Assembly (NCBI GenBank): GCA_016716475.1
Contig: JADJWG010000001.1
Location: forward strand, 1,116,001-1,180,000
Direction of reading: 5' to 3'
DNA: 64,000 nucleotides
Origin: Phycisphaerales bacterium
GTDB lineage: Bacteria; Planctomycetota; Phycisphaerae; UBA1845; Fen-1342
Shown: positions 54,337 to 63,786 of the stretch, piece after piece
Position numbering within the stretch: the stretch's first letter is position 1
How the letters are laid out: each line of letters begins with the position of its first letter
Made by a program: the position numbers and the translations under genes
Notes under the pieces: generated by a model
Seen by the model: the letters and a program-made list of their open reading frames with translations, nothing else
Database searches by the model: none
What the model was told of the DNA's origin: nothing

Positions 54337-55341
54337 GTGAAGCTGCTGATCGTCATCGTCAACTACAAGGTGACGCATCTCACCATCGACTGCCTGCACT
54401 CGCTCGCACCGCAGATCGGCGAGATTCCCGGCGGTGGCCGCGTGGCCGTGTGCGAGAACGGCACCGGCCCGGAAGCGGTCGCCGCGCTGCGCGCAGCCAT
54501 CGACCGCGAGGGCTGGGGCGCGTGGGTCGAACTGACGACCATCCACCCCAACCGCGGCTTCACGGGTGGCAACAACGCGATCCTGCGGCCGGCGCTGGCG
54601 GCGCCTGACCCACCGGAGTACTTCCTGCTGCTGAACGCCGACACGCTCGCCAGGCCAGGAGCGCTGCGCGCCCTGGTGGAATTCATGGAGGCGCACCCGG
54701 ATGTCGGTATCGCCGGTAGTCGCCTTGAAAGTCTGGCGGGGGCGCCACGCTCGACCGCATTTCGTTTCTTCAGCGTCGCGAGCGAGTTTGAGCGCGCGCT
54801 CCGTGTGGGGTTCGTATCGCGCGTGCTGCGTCGCTGGGAGGGCACCGGACCGTTGCCGAGCGTCCCCACTGCGACCGACTGGACATCCGGTGCCGCCCTG
54901 TGCGTACGGCGCGCGGTATTCGAGGAAGTTGGGCTGCTCGACGAGGATCTTTACACCTACTTCGATGACATCGACCTCTGCCTGCGGGCCCGCCGGGCGG
55001 GCTGGCCGACCTGGGTCGTGCCCGACAGCCACATCGTCCATCTCATGGGCCAGAGCACCGGTGTCACGCAGCGCGACACGCGCCCCAAGCGCCGCCCAAC
55101 CTACTGGTTCCTGGCTCGCCGGCACTTCTGGCTCAAGAACTACGGTCCATGGACCACCGCCCTCGCGGATGCCGCGTGGATCACCGGCTTCGCCCTCTGG
55201 CGGCTGCGGCGATTCCTCCAGCGCCTGCCCGACCACGACCCGCCCCACCTGCTGTCCGATGCGATCCGTCATAGTGTCTTCGTCACCGGCTTCCGCCAGC
55301 GGCCGGTTCCCAACCCCGCCCTCACTGAATCACCCGCGTAA
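54337..55341 (+). CDS. Glycosyltransferase, GT2 type (rhamnosyltransferase-like)
   Basis: This 334-residue GT-A enzyme begins LLIVIVNYKVTHLTIDCL and contains HPNRGFTGGNNAIL, FLLLNADTLARPGAL (DxD position as NAD) and ATDWTSGAALCVRRAVFEEVGLLDEDLYTYFDDIDLCLRARRAGW. This is the rhamnosyl/other-sugar transferase subgroup. The start is GTG at 54337. It is the only plus-strand gene in the polysaccharide locus, divergent from the deacetylase gene and directly abutting the stop of the Wzy-like gene on the other strand (stops adjacent). Confidence 0.9.
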   Translation: MKLLIVIVNYKVTHLTIDCLHSLAPQIGEIPGGGRVAVCENGTGPEAVAALRAAIDREGWGAWVELTTIHPNRGFTGGNNAILRPALAAPDPPEYFLLLNADTLARPGALRALVEFMEAHPDVGIAGSRLESLAGAPRSTAFRFFSVASEFERALRVGFVSRVLRRWEGTGPLPSVPTATDWTSGAALCVRRAVFEEVGLLDEDLYTYFDDIDLCLRARRAGWPTWVVPDSHIVHLMGQSTGVTQRDTRPKRRPTYWFLARRHFWLKNYGPWTTALADAAWITGFALWRLRRFLQRLPDHDPPHLLSDAIRHSVFVTGFRQRPVPNPALTESPA

Positions 55342-56706
55342 CTAGCCGGGACGCAGACGGGCGACGGCCACCTGCGGACCCCGCGCCGCGCGCGCCACCG
55401 CTCCGGAGCGCTGCGGCAGCATCACGGCCAACCCGGTGACCGCACCCGCAATCACGAGGAAGACCGGGTTCGGCATGGCATTGAACAGGTTGTCGATACA
55501 GTACATCACCAGCAGCACTCCGAGGACCGCAGGTACCGCCGCCAGTGGATGCCGCCAGTACTCGGGGGGACACCGCCGCATGAACAGCAGCAGCGGCAGG
55601 AGCTGCACGGCCGTGATTGCCGTCAGGCCAACCAAGCCGTTAATCCCGATAGCGATGACCCAGAGGCCGTCGGTGACCGTGTTCTCGACTTCCTCGACCG
55701 GCGGCCGATTGCGCCCCCAGCCCCCCCAACCGAACACCGGCTGCCGCAGGGCCCGCGCCACGAGGATGTCCTCGTTCTTGAACCGGAACTCGAGCGAACC
55801 GCGGCGGTCTTCGCTGATCTTCTCCGCCATGTCCAGCAGGATCTGCCCGTCCCATCCGCCGACGCTGCGCGTGTACATGTACGCCACCGGCAAGAGCACC
55901 ACCGCGACCACCACCAGTTTCGTGCGCCAGCGCTGCGCTGCGTACAGGGTGCCCAGCCCCAACAGCAGCAGCACGGTTGCGCCTGTCGATTTGCACAGCA
56001 CCGCCGTCACAACCAGCGCCAGCGCCACCCAGCCCGCCGGCAGACCCCACACTTTCTTGAGCGTGCCGCTGCGCCAGAGCCAGGTCGCCACCAGCGCCGC
56101 CATGCACATCCACATGCCCAGCGCCAGCCCGTCGCGCATGAACACCATCGGCCGCCAGCCATCACCGCGCCGCACGTTGTGCCAGGCCCGCGAGAATCCG
56201 TAGAACATGTAGTGCAGTTGCGGACTCATCTTGAGCTCGTACAGGCACAGCGGCAGATAGACGAGCCCCCCCAGCAGGATCCCAATCCCCAGCTCGCGCA
56301 GCCCTTCCCAGTCCCGGAAGTACAACCGGCCAATGTAGTAGGGAATGCCCCATTGCACGATCTGGTTCACAGACGCCGACACCCCGTCGTAGGCCCCCAG
56401 GCCGTTCGTCACGGAAGACGCGTATGGTACCAGGCACCATGTCAACATGGGCAGATCGGCCCAGTGCGGCCGAAACGCGAAAAAGCGGTCCGGGTCGAAC
56501 AGGATCGTCGCCAGCAGCACCCCCGCGCAGGTCGCCGACCGTTTGTCGTAGTTTGGTATACCCGAAATCACGTACTCGTGATTGGGCAGAAAGAGCCAGG
56601 CCAGCAGGAAGGCCGCAATCACCGCCCGCCGTGGCGGCAGCACGGTGAAAAGGAAGAAGACGGCCGGGATCCAGCCGAACATCGCCAGGGGGACGGTGAA
56701 ACTCAT
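55342..56706 (-). CDS. O-antigen polymerase/ligase-like membrane protein (Wzy/WaaL type)
   Basis: This 454-residue protein has about ten transmembrane segments and a large hydrophilic loop near residues 295-340 containing SLEFRFKNEDILVARALRQPVFGWGGWGRN. The R-x-x-x-x-(D/E)ILVA...P..G.G.G pattern is characteristic of O-antigen polymerase/ligase (Wzy_C) proteins. It would polymerise or ligate lipid-linked glycan units at the periplasmic face. Coupling to the next gene is not evident, but the gap is only six bases. Confidence 0.85.
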   Translation of the reverse strand: MSFTVPLAMFGWIPAVFFLFTVLPPRRAVIAAFLLAWLFLPNHEYVISGIPNYDKRSATCAGVLLATILFDPDRFFAFRPHWADLPMLTWCLVPYASSVTNGLGAYDGVSASVNQIVQWGIPYYIGRLYFRDWEGLRELGIGILLGGLVYLPLCLYELKMSPQLHYMFYGFSRAWHNVRRGDGWRPMVFMRDGLALGMWMCMAALVATWLWRSGTLKKVWGLPAGWVALALVVTAVLCKSTGATVLLLLGLGTLYAAQRWRTKLVVVAVVLLPVAYMYTRSVGGWDGQILLDMAEKISEDRRGSLEFRFKNEDILVARALRQPVFGWGGWGRNRPPVEEVENTVTDGLWVIAIGINGLVGLTAITAVQLLPLLLFMRRCPPEYWRHPLAAVPAVLGVLLVMYCIDNLFNAMPNPVFLVIAGAVTGLAVMLPQRSGAVARAARGPQVAVARLRPG

Positions 56707-56712
56707 GGTTCC

Positions 56713-57831
56713 TCAGGCCCGTGCAGTCACGGGGCGCGCCACACGCCGCCCTTCACGCTCGGCCGCCCGGTACAGCGCGGCCTCGAACAGGTCGGTGGCA
56801 TCGTCCCAGGTGTAGCGCGTCGCGGTCGCGTAGGCCGCATCTGACATCCGACGCCACTCCTCGTTCGACATTTCAGCCACGCGCATGATCGCCGCGGCCA
56901 TCGCGTCCGGGTGCATCGGATGGACCAGGAGACCGCCGCCCTCACCAATGAGTTCCGGGGCGGCGCCCGCTCCCGTCCCGATCACCGGCGTACGGCAGGC
57001 CATCGCCTCCAGGATCGGCAACCCAAACCCCTCGAGCCGGCTCCCGAACAGCCAGGCATCGCAGGAGGCGTAAATCTCCGGCACGACCGCATCCGGCGCG
57101 CGCCAGCGAAACTCGGCCCACGCAGGCGGCCGGAACTCCGGATGGGCACTCGTCTTGCCGCCGAAGCCGACCAGGCGGAGTGTCGGCAGCTTCTCTCGAG
57201 CCAGCTCGGTCGCCCGGAGGCACAAGTCGCACCCCTTCGACCAGTACGGCGAGTAAACGAACCCGACCGTCGGCACCGCCTGCTTGTCGCGCGGCGGGGC
57301 ATCGAATCGCTGATGATCGACCGCATTCGGAACCAGGTCCACCGGTCCCGGCACATGGCTGAGCACGAGGTCGTGCAGCCACTGCGAGATGGTGATGATG
57401 TGCAGCGGCAGACTCCAGGTCGGCACGACCTGCTCCAGCCGCTGACCCGCCACCCCGTAATCCTGCATGAAGTACGCCTTCGCGCCCTTTTCCGGCGGGA
57501 ACGAGGCCACCCACGGACTGGTCGCCCACCACGTCGCGATGACCACGTCGGCATCGGGCACGTCCTCCGGCGTGACCGGTGGCGGCTTGTCGAGGATGCG
57601 ATGTGGCACGCCGGGAATCATCCGGTCAGCCAGCTTCCCGCTCCCCTGGCGCAGGTGCCACCAGCGCCCACGGGCCACGTGGCCGAGCGTCTCCCGCAAC
57701 CCCCGGCCGGTCGGCGCCGCCGAGATGAGCTGCACCTCATGCCCGCGCGCCAGCAGCCCGCGCGCGTAAATCCCAATGACGCGATTCCCACCCGCTTTCG
57801 CGGCCGGGGGGGTGACGAAGGTGATCTTCAT
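56713..57831 (-). CDS. Glycosyltransferase, GT4 type
   Basis: This 372-residue GT-B enzyme begins MKITFVTPPAAKAGGNRVIG and has AYFMQDYGVAGQRLEQV (a YF-x-QDYE-like segment of family-4 transferases), VDLVPNAVDHQRF, TVGFVYSPYWSKGCDLCL and SRLEGFGLPILEAMACRTPVI (E-x7-E). The ATG at 57831 overlaps the preceding stop as ATGA. Probably it extends the polysaccharide repeat unit. Confidence 0.92.
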   Translation of the reverse strand: MKITFVTPPAAKAGGNRVIGIYARGLLARGHEVQLISAAPTGRGLRETLGHVARGRWWHLRQGSGKLADRMIPGVPHRILDKPPPVTPEDVPDADVVIATWWATSPWVASFPPEKGAKAYFMQDYGVAGQRLEQVVPTWSLPLHIITISQWLHDLVLSHVPGPVDLVPNAVDHQRFDAPPRDKQAVPTVGFVYSPYWSKGCDLCLRATELAREKLPTLRLVGFGGKTSAHPEFRPPAWAEFRWRAPDAVVPEIYASCDAWLFGSRLEGFGLPILEAMACRTPVIGTGAGAAPELIGEGGGLLVHPMHPDAMAAAIMRVAEMSNEEWRRMSDAAYATATRYTWDDATDLFEAALYRAAEREGRRVARPVTARA

Positions 57832-58829
57832 ACCTGCTCTCGTGTAACAGCCGGTCGCCGCGTGCGGAACGCCCGCGCGGCAATCACGGCTAGCAGCCGC
57901 AGCCCCTGTAACCAGGCCCTGCCCCGAGTCGGTGCGAACGACAGCGCGCGCCGGCACTTCAGCCAGGCCGTTTCCGAGTCACCTCCATCCAGGTAGCGCC
58001 ACGCATCCGCCAGCAGATAATCCTGCGCAAACCACGCCACCGGCTTGGCCCGGGAGGACTCGAACCGCTCCGGCACCTGCGGTGGCCGGCCCCGATCCAG
58101 GTCGTCCTGCCCCGTGTCGAGCCGCTGGCGCTGAAACTCCCGGCATTTCGCCACAAACCAACGGAGCTCTGCCACCGACGTGGTCCGCGTGATCGAGCTC
58201 GGCCGCAGGCGCGTTCGATACACAAGATCCGGGACTTCCCAGATGTCGAACCGCTCCGCGAGCCGCATCAGCAGATCATCGTCCTCGCAGGTACGGAAAT
58301 ACGGCCGGCAGCCGCCGACCGCCCGCAGCGCAGCCGTCCGGTAGATCGCGCACACAGTCCGCGGCACACTGCGGCCGGCGCGAATCAGCCCAGCGACCGA
58401 TCGAGCCGTCGTTCGGTGCACGCCCGCCTCGAGTACGACCTCGCCGTCTTCCCAGCAGATCTCCTGCAAGCCGCAGCAAACACCCACGTCCGGATGCGCC
58501 TCCATCCACGCCACCTGCCGCGCGATCCGCCCGGGGGTGAACCAGTCGTCCGCATCGCAACGCATCAGATACACGCCGCGCGCCTGCCGCAGCCCCGTAT
58601 TGAACCCGGCCGAGATCCCCTGGCCCTCGTTCGGCAGCAGCCGCACGCGCTCGTCGCCAAAACCCGCCACGACGGCCTGTGAACCATCCGTCGATCCGTC
58701 GTCGATGACGAGCACCTCGAAATTGCAGTAATCCTGCGAGCAGACACTCTCCAAGGCGTCTCCGACGTAGCGCGCGCAGTTCTTCAGCGGAATGACGACG
58801 GATACGAGTGGCGATCTGCTTGTCTTCAC
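57828..58829 (-). CDS. Glycosyltransferase, GT2 type
   Basis: This is a GT-A enzyme of 333 residues from the GTG at 58829. The core shows LVSVVIPLKNCARYVGDALESV, VLVIDDGSTDGSQAVV and VYLMRCDADDWFTPGRI (DxD as DAD). The GTG is preferred because it sits 13 bases after the previous stop; an ATG at 58898 would overlap the previous gene by 56 bases. It is coupled at its 3' end to the GT4 gene. Confidence 0.9.
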   Translation of the reverse strand: MKTSRSPLVSVVIPLKNCARYVGDALESVCSQDYCNFEVLVIDDGSTDGSQAVVAGFGDERVRLLPNEGQGISAGFNTGLRQARGVYLMRCDADDWFTPGRIARQVAWMEAHPDVGVCCGLQEICWEDGEVVLEAGVHRTTARSVAGLIRAGRSVPRTVCAIYRTAALRAVGGCRPYFRTCEDDDLLMRLAERFDIWEVPDLVYRTRLRPSSITRTTSVAELRWFVAKCREFQRQRLDTGQDDLDRGRPPQVPERFESSRAKPVAWFAQDYLLADAWRYLDGGDSETAWLKCRRALSFAPTRGRAWLQGLRLLAVIAARAFRTRRPAVTREQV

Positions 58830-58842
58830 GCTCTGCCCATAC

Positions 58843-60150
58843 CTACCCGGTTGTCGCCGCGCCACACAACTCCGGTCGATTCCCCGCACCACGCGCATCG
58901 CGCGACCCGCCCGTCATCCGGTCCAACGGCTCGAGCACTGCCCGCTCAAACGCGGCCGGGCTGAACTGTGCCTCGACCACCGCTCGCCCGCGCTCCGCCA
59001 TCACCGCGCGCTCACCGGGCTCCCGCAAGAGCCGCACGCACCCCTCCGCGAACTCCGCATCCGTCTGCCCAACCCACAATTCCTGACCGTGCCGCAGTCT
59101 CTCTTCGTACCCGAGCAGCGCGTGCGGTGTCACGACGATCGTGCGGCCGTACGCCAACGACTCCACCACCTTGATCTTCGTTCCGCCCCCGTAGTACACC
59201 GGCGCGATCGTGAACGCAGCCGCGGCGTACTCCGGCGCCAGGTCCTCGACATACCCCGCCAACTCCACACCCGGCGCTCGCGACCAGCGTTCGCGGTCCG
59301 CCTCCGACGCTCCGCCGCCTACCACCCGCAGTCGCGCCGCCGGGCACGCCGCCTGCACTGTCGGCCACACCGCAGTTAGAAACTCCGCGAGACCCCGGGC
59401 GTTCGGCGGGTAGCTCAGCAGTCCGACGAACAGAATAGTGTCGCTGGGCGCTGCCGCTTCCGGCGCGGCCATTTCGGGTCTGGCGACATCGAAAGGAATG
59501 TTCGGCAGAATCGTCACGGCGAGCGGCATAACCGCCGCCTGATCGCGTGGGCTGGTCACCCACACGTGGTCGAACGTACCGGCCGCCTTCCGGCAGAGCC
59601 GCTCCAACCGGCGACGGACCAGCCGCTCGCTCAACCGGCCGCGCCAACCCGTCCAAGGCGCCGCCTCCGCAGCCGATGCGTGCCGCAGCCAGTCGACATC
59701 GTCGAAGTCCAGCAGTCGCGGCACGCCCACCGGCCGGTCGAGCCCTGCCAGCCTTGCCGTTCGCAGGTAGCGGACCACGACCACGTCGTAGCACTGCTGC
59801 GCGATGAGTTCGCGTACGGCCCGTGCGGCCGCGGGGTGCTCTGCGTAGTACGCATCCTGCCGGCCAAACACCGCGGCGAGTCGCCCCAACGGGCCGGGCG
59901 CGGCGCCGGCCACGCGCATCCACCCGCCGGCCGGCGGCTCGTCGCTCTCGCCGAACCACGCGATGATGCGCTGCGCGGCGAGCGCCACGCGGTCGGCGTC
60001 TATCGGCCAGCCCGCCGGCACAGGCACGCAGACGGTATCGACCGGTCCGCGCGTTGCGAGCGCACGCCGCACCAGCTCGGTGCGCTGCGCTGCACCGTGC
60101 CGGCTGTGTGGCCACGAGATGCCCTGAGCTATGAGCAACGATCTAACCAT
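58843..60150 (-). CDS. Glycosyltransferase, GT4-like
   Basis: This 435-residue GT-B protein has VPRLLDFDDVDWLRH, DTILFVGLLSYPPNARGLAEFL, ELAGYVEDLAPEYAAA and PVYYGGGTKIKVVESLAYGRTIVVTP, all typical of the GT4 group found with exosortase-linked sugar transferases. It may transfer the first or a later sugar of the repeat. Its high G+C contrasts with the next upstream gene, which lies in the AT-richer island. Confidence 0.9.
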   Translation of the reverse strand: MVRSLLIAQGISWPHSRHGAAQRTELVRRALATRGPVDTVCVPVPAGWPIDADRVALAAQRIIAWFGESDEPPAGGWMRVAGAAPGPLGRLAAVFGRQDAYYAEHPAAARAVRELIAQQCYDVVVVRYLRTARLAGLDRPVGVPRLLDFDDVDWLRHASAAEAAPWTGWRGRLSERLVRRRLERLCRKAAGTFDHVWVTSPRDQAAVMPLAVTILPNIPFDVARPEMAAPEAAAPSDTILFVGLLSYPPNARGLAEFLTAVWPTVQAACPAARLRVVGGGASEADRERWSRAPGVELAGYVEDLAPEYAAAAFTIAPVYYGGGTKIKVVESLAYGRTIVVTPHALLGYEERLRHGQELWVGQTDAEFAEGCVRLLREPGERAVMAERGRAVVEAQFSPAAFERAVLEPLDRMTGGSRDARGAGNRPELCGAATTG

Positions 60151-60180
60151 GTCGGGTCAAGTCCCTCCCGAGCTGGAAGC

Positions 60181-61447
60181 TCACGCACGTCGTTCAATAA
60201 GCCGCAGCAGCCCGGTTCTCGCGAGCCCCGTCACTTGCGGCAGCCGGTCTCGGACCTTCATCGCGGCGTCGGCTCTCGTCGCGATAAGGTCGATGACTCG
60301 GCTTGCGAGCGGCACCCTCGGCTCGCAGATCGCTCGCGCCAAGTAATGCGGCCGGCAGGTCGAAGAGTGCGAGCAAACCCTCGAACTTATCCTGGTAGGG
60401 CGCGCAGAGTACAGGCACGCCCATCCCCAGAGATGCAATGGCGAAGTGCATCCTGCCTGTCAGGACTGCGTCCAGTCCTGCCGCAAGCGCTTTGATTGCG
60501 GCTGCGCGCAGTTCAGTCGACGCCATACGCGTGCGCGCGCGAAGTTGTGGGGGTAGTGCGTCCAGAAGTCCTTTAGCTAGCCCTGCATCGGATGCATGCC
60601 GATCGGCATCGCGACGGTCGTGCGGTACCAGGAGCAGCGCGAGCGGGCCGCACTTCCGATCTACTGCTTCGAGCACGTTCGCGAGCATCCCAGGGATCGC
60701 GGCTGGGTCGACGCCGGCCTCCGCGAACGGGACAACATTCAGATTGACACCGAAGGTCGTACAGCCTGCCGCCCGATGCCCCTGAAGCCAATTGGACAGC
60801 GACTGCGACTCTTCGCAGCTCAACTCTGGCCTGAGAAGAAAGGCTACATCAGCGCTCGCTTCAACGCGTCTGTCGAGCTGCTGCTCAAGTCGCTCCTTGG
60901 ATACCGGATCGCGCGCGAGCAGTGGCACGGATGCAGGAAGTCGCCGCATGGCAGAAATCACGGCCGGTGACGGCATTCGATTAAAGCTGAAAGCAGTGAA
61001 GCCGGCAGTCACACCCACTCGCGAGGCGACTTCGACGGCTCGAATCAGTTGAACTGAGCGATAGTCCCCGTAGCACCCATCGAGCATGTCCGCGCCAATG
61101 GTCACGAAGTGAGAGTATGCAGCAGCAAGACGGGCGAATCGTCGAGTTGCTGCGAAATCACGGCATGGCGCCGATCCGAGGCTCACATCTGCTCCATTGA
61201 AGCCGCAGACCGCGCCCCACGCGTCATCGTCCGTTTGCGAGAGTGCGGTGACTGAGATCACACCGGCTTCGCGTAATGCCGCGATCGCCGCCGTAAGCAT
61301 TGCCTCGTCACCGACGCTGCCCGGCGTCAACGCCGGGGGCAGCACCAAAATCCGCCCAGCCGATTCGGACGACTGACGTATCGTACGCGCAAAGCGGGTA
61401 GCGCGGCAGTCAGCGTCCAGAAGTAGTAATTTAACGAGCTCACGCAT
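60181..61447 (-). CDS. Polysaccharide pyruvyl transferase, probably frameshifted near the 3' end
   Basis: This 417-residue protein belongs to the polysaccharide pyruvyl transferase family, which adds ketal-linked pyruvate to sugars using PEP. LTPGSVGDEAMLTAAIAAL, FVTIGADMLDGCYGD, FGVNLNVVPFAEAG, VLTGRMHFAIASLGMGVPVLCAPYQDKFEGLLALFDLP are conserved. The read frame ends at 60194 with about 43 basic, non-homologous residues after LLGASDLRA. The adjacent frame (from about 60340 to a stop at 60181-60183) instead gives PRVPLASRVIDLIATRADAAMKVRDRL, a natural family ending. A single-base insertion or a sequencing error near 60320-60335 is likely. The gene is in an AT-richer segment. Confidence 0.8.
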
Positions 61448-61474
61448 TGCCCGGTCCCACGTTTCGATTTCCTA

Positions 61475-62872
61475 TTACGCCCAGTCGAGAACGAACTTGC
61501 AGGCGAGTATTATCGCCGCAAGTACCACAAACGGAATATCGATGCGCGGCTGCCACAACCCCATGCGCCACATGAAGCACGCCGAAATCGGGTAGTACAA
61601 CCAATTAAAAACGACCAAGCCCCACACCGCTCCGAGTGCACCACCAAAGACCCATCCAACGTAACACGAACTCAATTGCAGCACGACTTGCAGGCCCTGC
61701 AACGCTGCAACGATAAACGATCGACCACGCGCTAGTATGGCACTGCCATACGTGACGTGCAGGATTCCAAGCAATGATCCGAGTGGTGCAATGACGAGTA
61801 TTTCACCCACCATTAAATAACGGTCATCGTAGAGAATGCCAATGAGTTGTCTGCCGAAGATCAGCAGCAGTATCCACGTGGTCCAACCGAGCACAATCTG
61901 CGGCAGCCGAACTTGGGCTAGCTTCGCATCCATCTCGTCGGGGCGCTCCCGGTAAATGCGAGAGAGCACAGGAAAGAAAACGCTGGTCCCCACTTTCTGG
62001 ATCACCTGGTAGACGGTGCCTCGAATCATCAGGGCAATGCTGAAGTACCCCAGAAAGGCGACGTCAAGTAATTTACCGAGGAGGAGGCGGTCACCCTGCG
62101 ATCCCAGGAATGTCAGGATCGTCGTGACGAAGATCCATCGCCCGAACGTAATCAGCGAATGAAACGCCTCCTTGTCCCACTCCAGCCGGCAGCGCACGCC
62201 GCCCAGCCACACGTGCGTCCCCGCCATCTTCAGCACGCTGCCCAGGAGCGTCCCCGCCAGCAGCGCCCAGACGGTCGGCCAGACCCAGGCCCACGCCACC
62301 ATCACCACCAGCGTGATGATCTGCGTCCCCAACTCCAGCAGCGTCAGCCGGCCCAGGGCCAGCTTGCGGTTGGCCAGCGCCAGCGCCGGCGAGTTGAAAC
62401 CCGCGATCACCGCCGTCAGGCCCGCCACCGGCAACAGATCCAGAAGCTGCGGCTCGGCATAGAACAGCGCCACCGGCCACGCCAGGATGCTGCACGCGAT
62501 CCACAGGGCGAACCCGCGGAACACCTGGATCGTCCAGGCCGTGTTCAGGAAGCGGGGATCCTCGCCGCGCTTGTTCTGGATGATGCTCGGGCCGATGCCG
62601 ACGTCGGAGAACATCTGCAGGCCCGTAAGCACCACGCTCACCAGGGCCATCAGCCCAAAGGCCTCGGGAAAGAGCAGCCGCGTCAGGATCAGGTTGCTGC
62701 CCAGCCGCAGCACCTGGCTGGCGCCGTAGCCCACGACGGTCCACGCCGCCCCGCGGATCGCCAGCGACCTGAGCGAACGCGGCGCAGTCGGCTGCACGGG
62801 GGGCGCCACGCCCGTGACCGGTGGTGTCACCGGCCCACTGCCCGGCTGCGCCGGCACGACCTGCGACGACAT
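61475..62872 (-). CDS. Wzx-type polysaccharide flippase
   Basis: This 465-residue MATE/PST-like protein has about 12 transmembrane helices and the RGAAWTVVGYGASQVLRLGSNLILTRLLFPEAFGLMALV start typical of Wzx/RfbX flippases, followed by VGIGPSIIQNK. It would move lipid-linked repeat units to the outer face of the membrane. The ATG at 62872 overlaps the preceding stop by one base. The first ~237 codons are GC-rich and the rest AT-richer (boundary near 62160), so the gene itself looks mosaic. Confidence 0.93.
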   Translation of the reverse strand: MSSQVVPAQPGSGPVTPPVTGVAPPVQPTAPRSLRSLAIRGAAWTVVGYGASQVLRLGSNLILTRLLFPEAFGLMALVSVVLTGLQMFSDVGIGPSIIQNKRGEDPRFLNTAWTIQVFRGFALWIACSILAWPVALFYAEPQLLDLLPVAGLTAVIAGFNSPALALANRKLALGRLTLLELGTQIITLVVMVAWAWVWPTVWALLAGTLLGSVLKMAGTHVWLGGVRCRLEWDKEAFHSLITFGRWIFVTTILTFLGSQGDRLLLGKLLDVAFLGYFSIALMIRGTVYQVIQKVGTSVFFPVLSRIYRERPDEMDAKLAQVRLPQIVLGWTTWILLLIFGRQLIGILYDDRYLMVGEILVIAPLGSLLGILHVTYGSAILARGRSFIVAALQGLQVVLQLSSCYVGWVFGGALGAVWGLVVFNWLYYPISACFMWRMGLWQPRIDIPFVVLAAIILACKFVLDWA

Positions 62873-63765
62873 CACGAAGCACTCCCCGGCACACGGTGGC
62901 ACCGCTCACGGCCGACGCGCCCGCGCCAGATTTCGCCCACCACCACCGGCAGAAAGCCCCACCCGTTCACCAGGTACCGCCGCCACAGCCGTCGCGGCTC
63001 CATCGCCAGCCGGTGCAGCCACTCCAGCCCGGCGCGGCGCATCCAGACCGGGGCCCGGCGTACGTGGCCGGTCACGAAGCTGAAGCTGATCCCCACGCCG
63101 AGACTCACCGCCGGGCCGTACTGCCCCTGGTGCGCCGCGATCCAGCGCTCCTGCTTGGGCGAACCCAGCCCGACGAAGACGAGCTCTGCGCCCGCCGCCC
63201 GCACGGCCGCCAGCGCCGCCGCCACCGCCGCGGGGTCGCGCTCGAAACCCAGCGGCGGGCAGTGCGTGCCGGCCACGACCAGCCCCGGGTAGCGCTCCGT
63301 CAGCACACGGGCCGCTTCGTCCGCGACACCCGGCTCCCCGCCGAGGAAGAAGACCCGGAACCCGGCCACGGCGGCATGGGCACACAGCCGCGGGAACAGG
63401 TCCGACCCGGCGACGCGCTCGCCCAGCGGTCGGCCTGCCAGCCGCGCCAGCCACACCAGCGGCTGGCCGTCGGCGAGGACCAGGTCGGCGGAGCGGACGA
63501 GGTCAGCGTAGGCGGCATCCCGTCGGGCCCGAACGACATGGTCGACGTTGGGCGTGACCACGCACGCCGGCCGGCGCGCCCGCACGAGGGCGTCGATCCG
63601 GGCGATGGCCTCCGCCATGGTCACGTTGTCGAAGGGCAGCCCGCCCAGCACCACGCGCGATCGGGCCGCCGCATCCGCAGCGGCTCGGACGGTGGCCGGG
63701 CCGACTTCGGCGGCGCGGGTAGACGAATCCTTCGGCAAGGTTTCGGATGAAGAGGTCGTGGTCAT
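62872..63765 (-). CDS. WecG/TagA/CpsF-family glycosyltransferase
   Basis: This 297-residue protein belongs to the WecG/TagA (GT26) family, which adds a ManNAc-type sugar to a lipid-linked acceptor. LGGLPFDNVTMAEAIARIDAL, TPNVDHVVRARRDAAYADLV, LVLADGQPLVWLARLAG, and the LVFVGLGSPKQERWI, VGISFSFVTGHVRRAPVWMRRAGLEWLHRL segments are all canonical. An early sugar-transfer step in polysaccharide assembly is likely. It is translationally coupled to the flippase gene. Confidence 0.93.
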   Translation of the reverse strand: MTTTSSSETLPKDSSTRAAEVGPATVRAAADAAARSRVVLGGLPFDNVTMAEAIARIDALVRARRPACVVTPNVDHVVRARRDAAYADLVRSADLVLADGQPLVWLARLAGRPLGERVAGSDLFPRLCAHAAVAGFRVFFLGGEPGVADEAARVLTERYPGLVVAGTHCPPLGFERDPAAVAAALAAVRAAGAELVFVGLGSPKQERWIAAHQGQYGPAVSLGVGISFSFVTGHVRRAPVWMRRAGLEWLHRLAMEPRRLWRRYLVNGWGFLPVVVGEIWRGRVGRERCHRVPGSAS

Positions 63766-63786
63766 ATAAGGAGCGGACAGCGCGGG

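Noticed and set aside
52346..54340. A 664-codon plus-strand open frame.
   Set aside because: It lies opposite well-conserved genes (CelD-like acetyltransferase and polysaccharide deacetylase), has Arg/His/Pro-rich composition and no family motifs; it is an antisense shadow caused by high GC.
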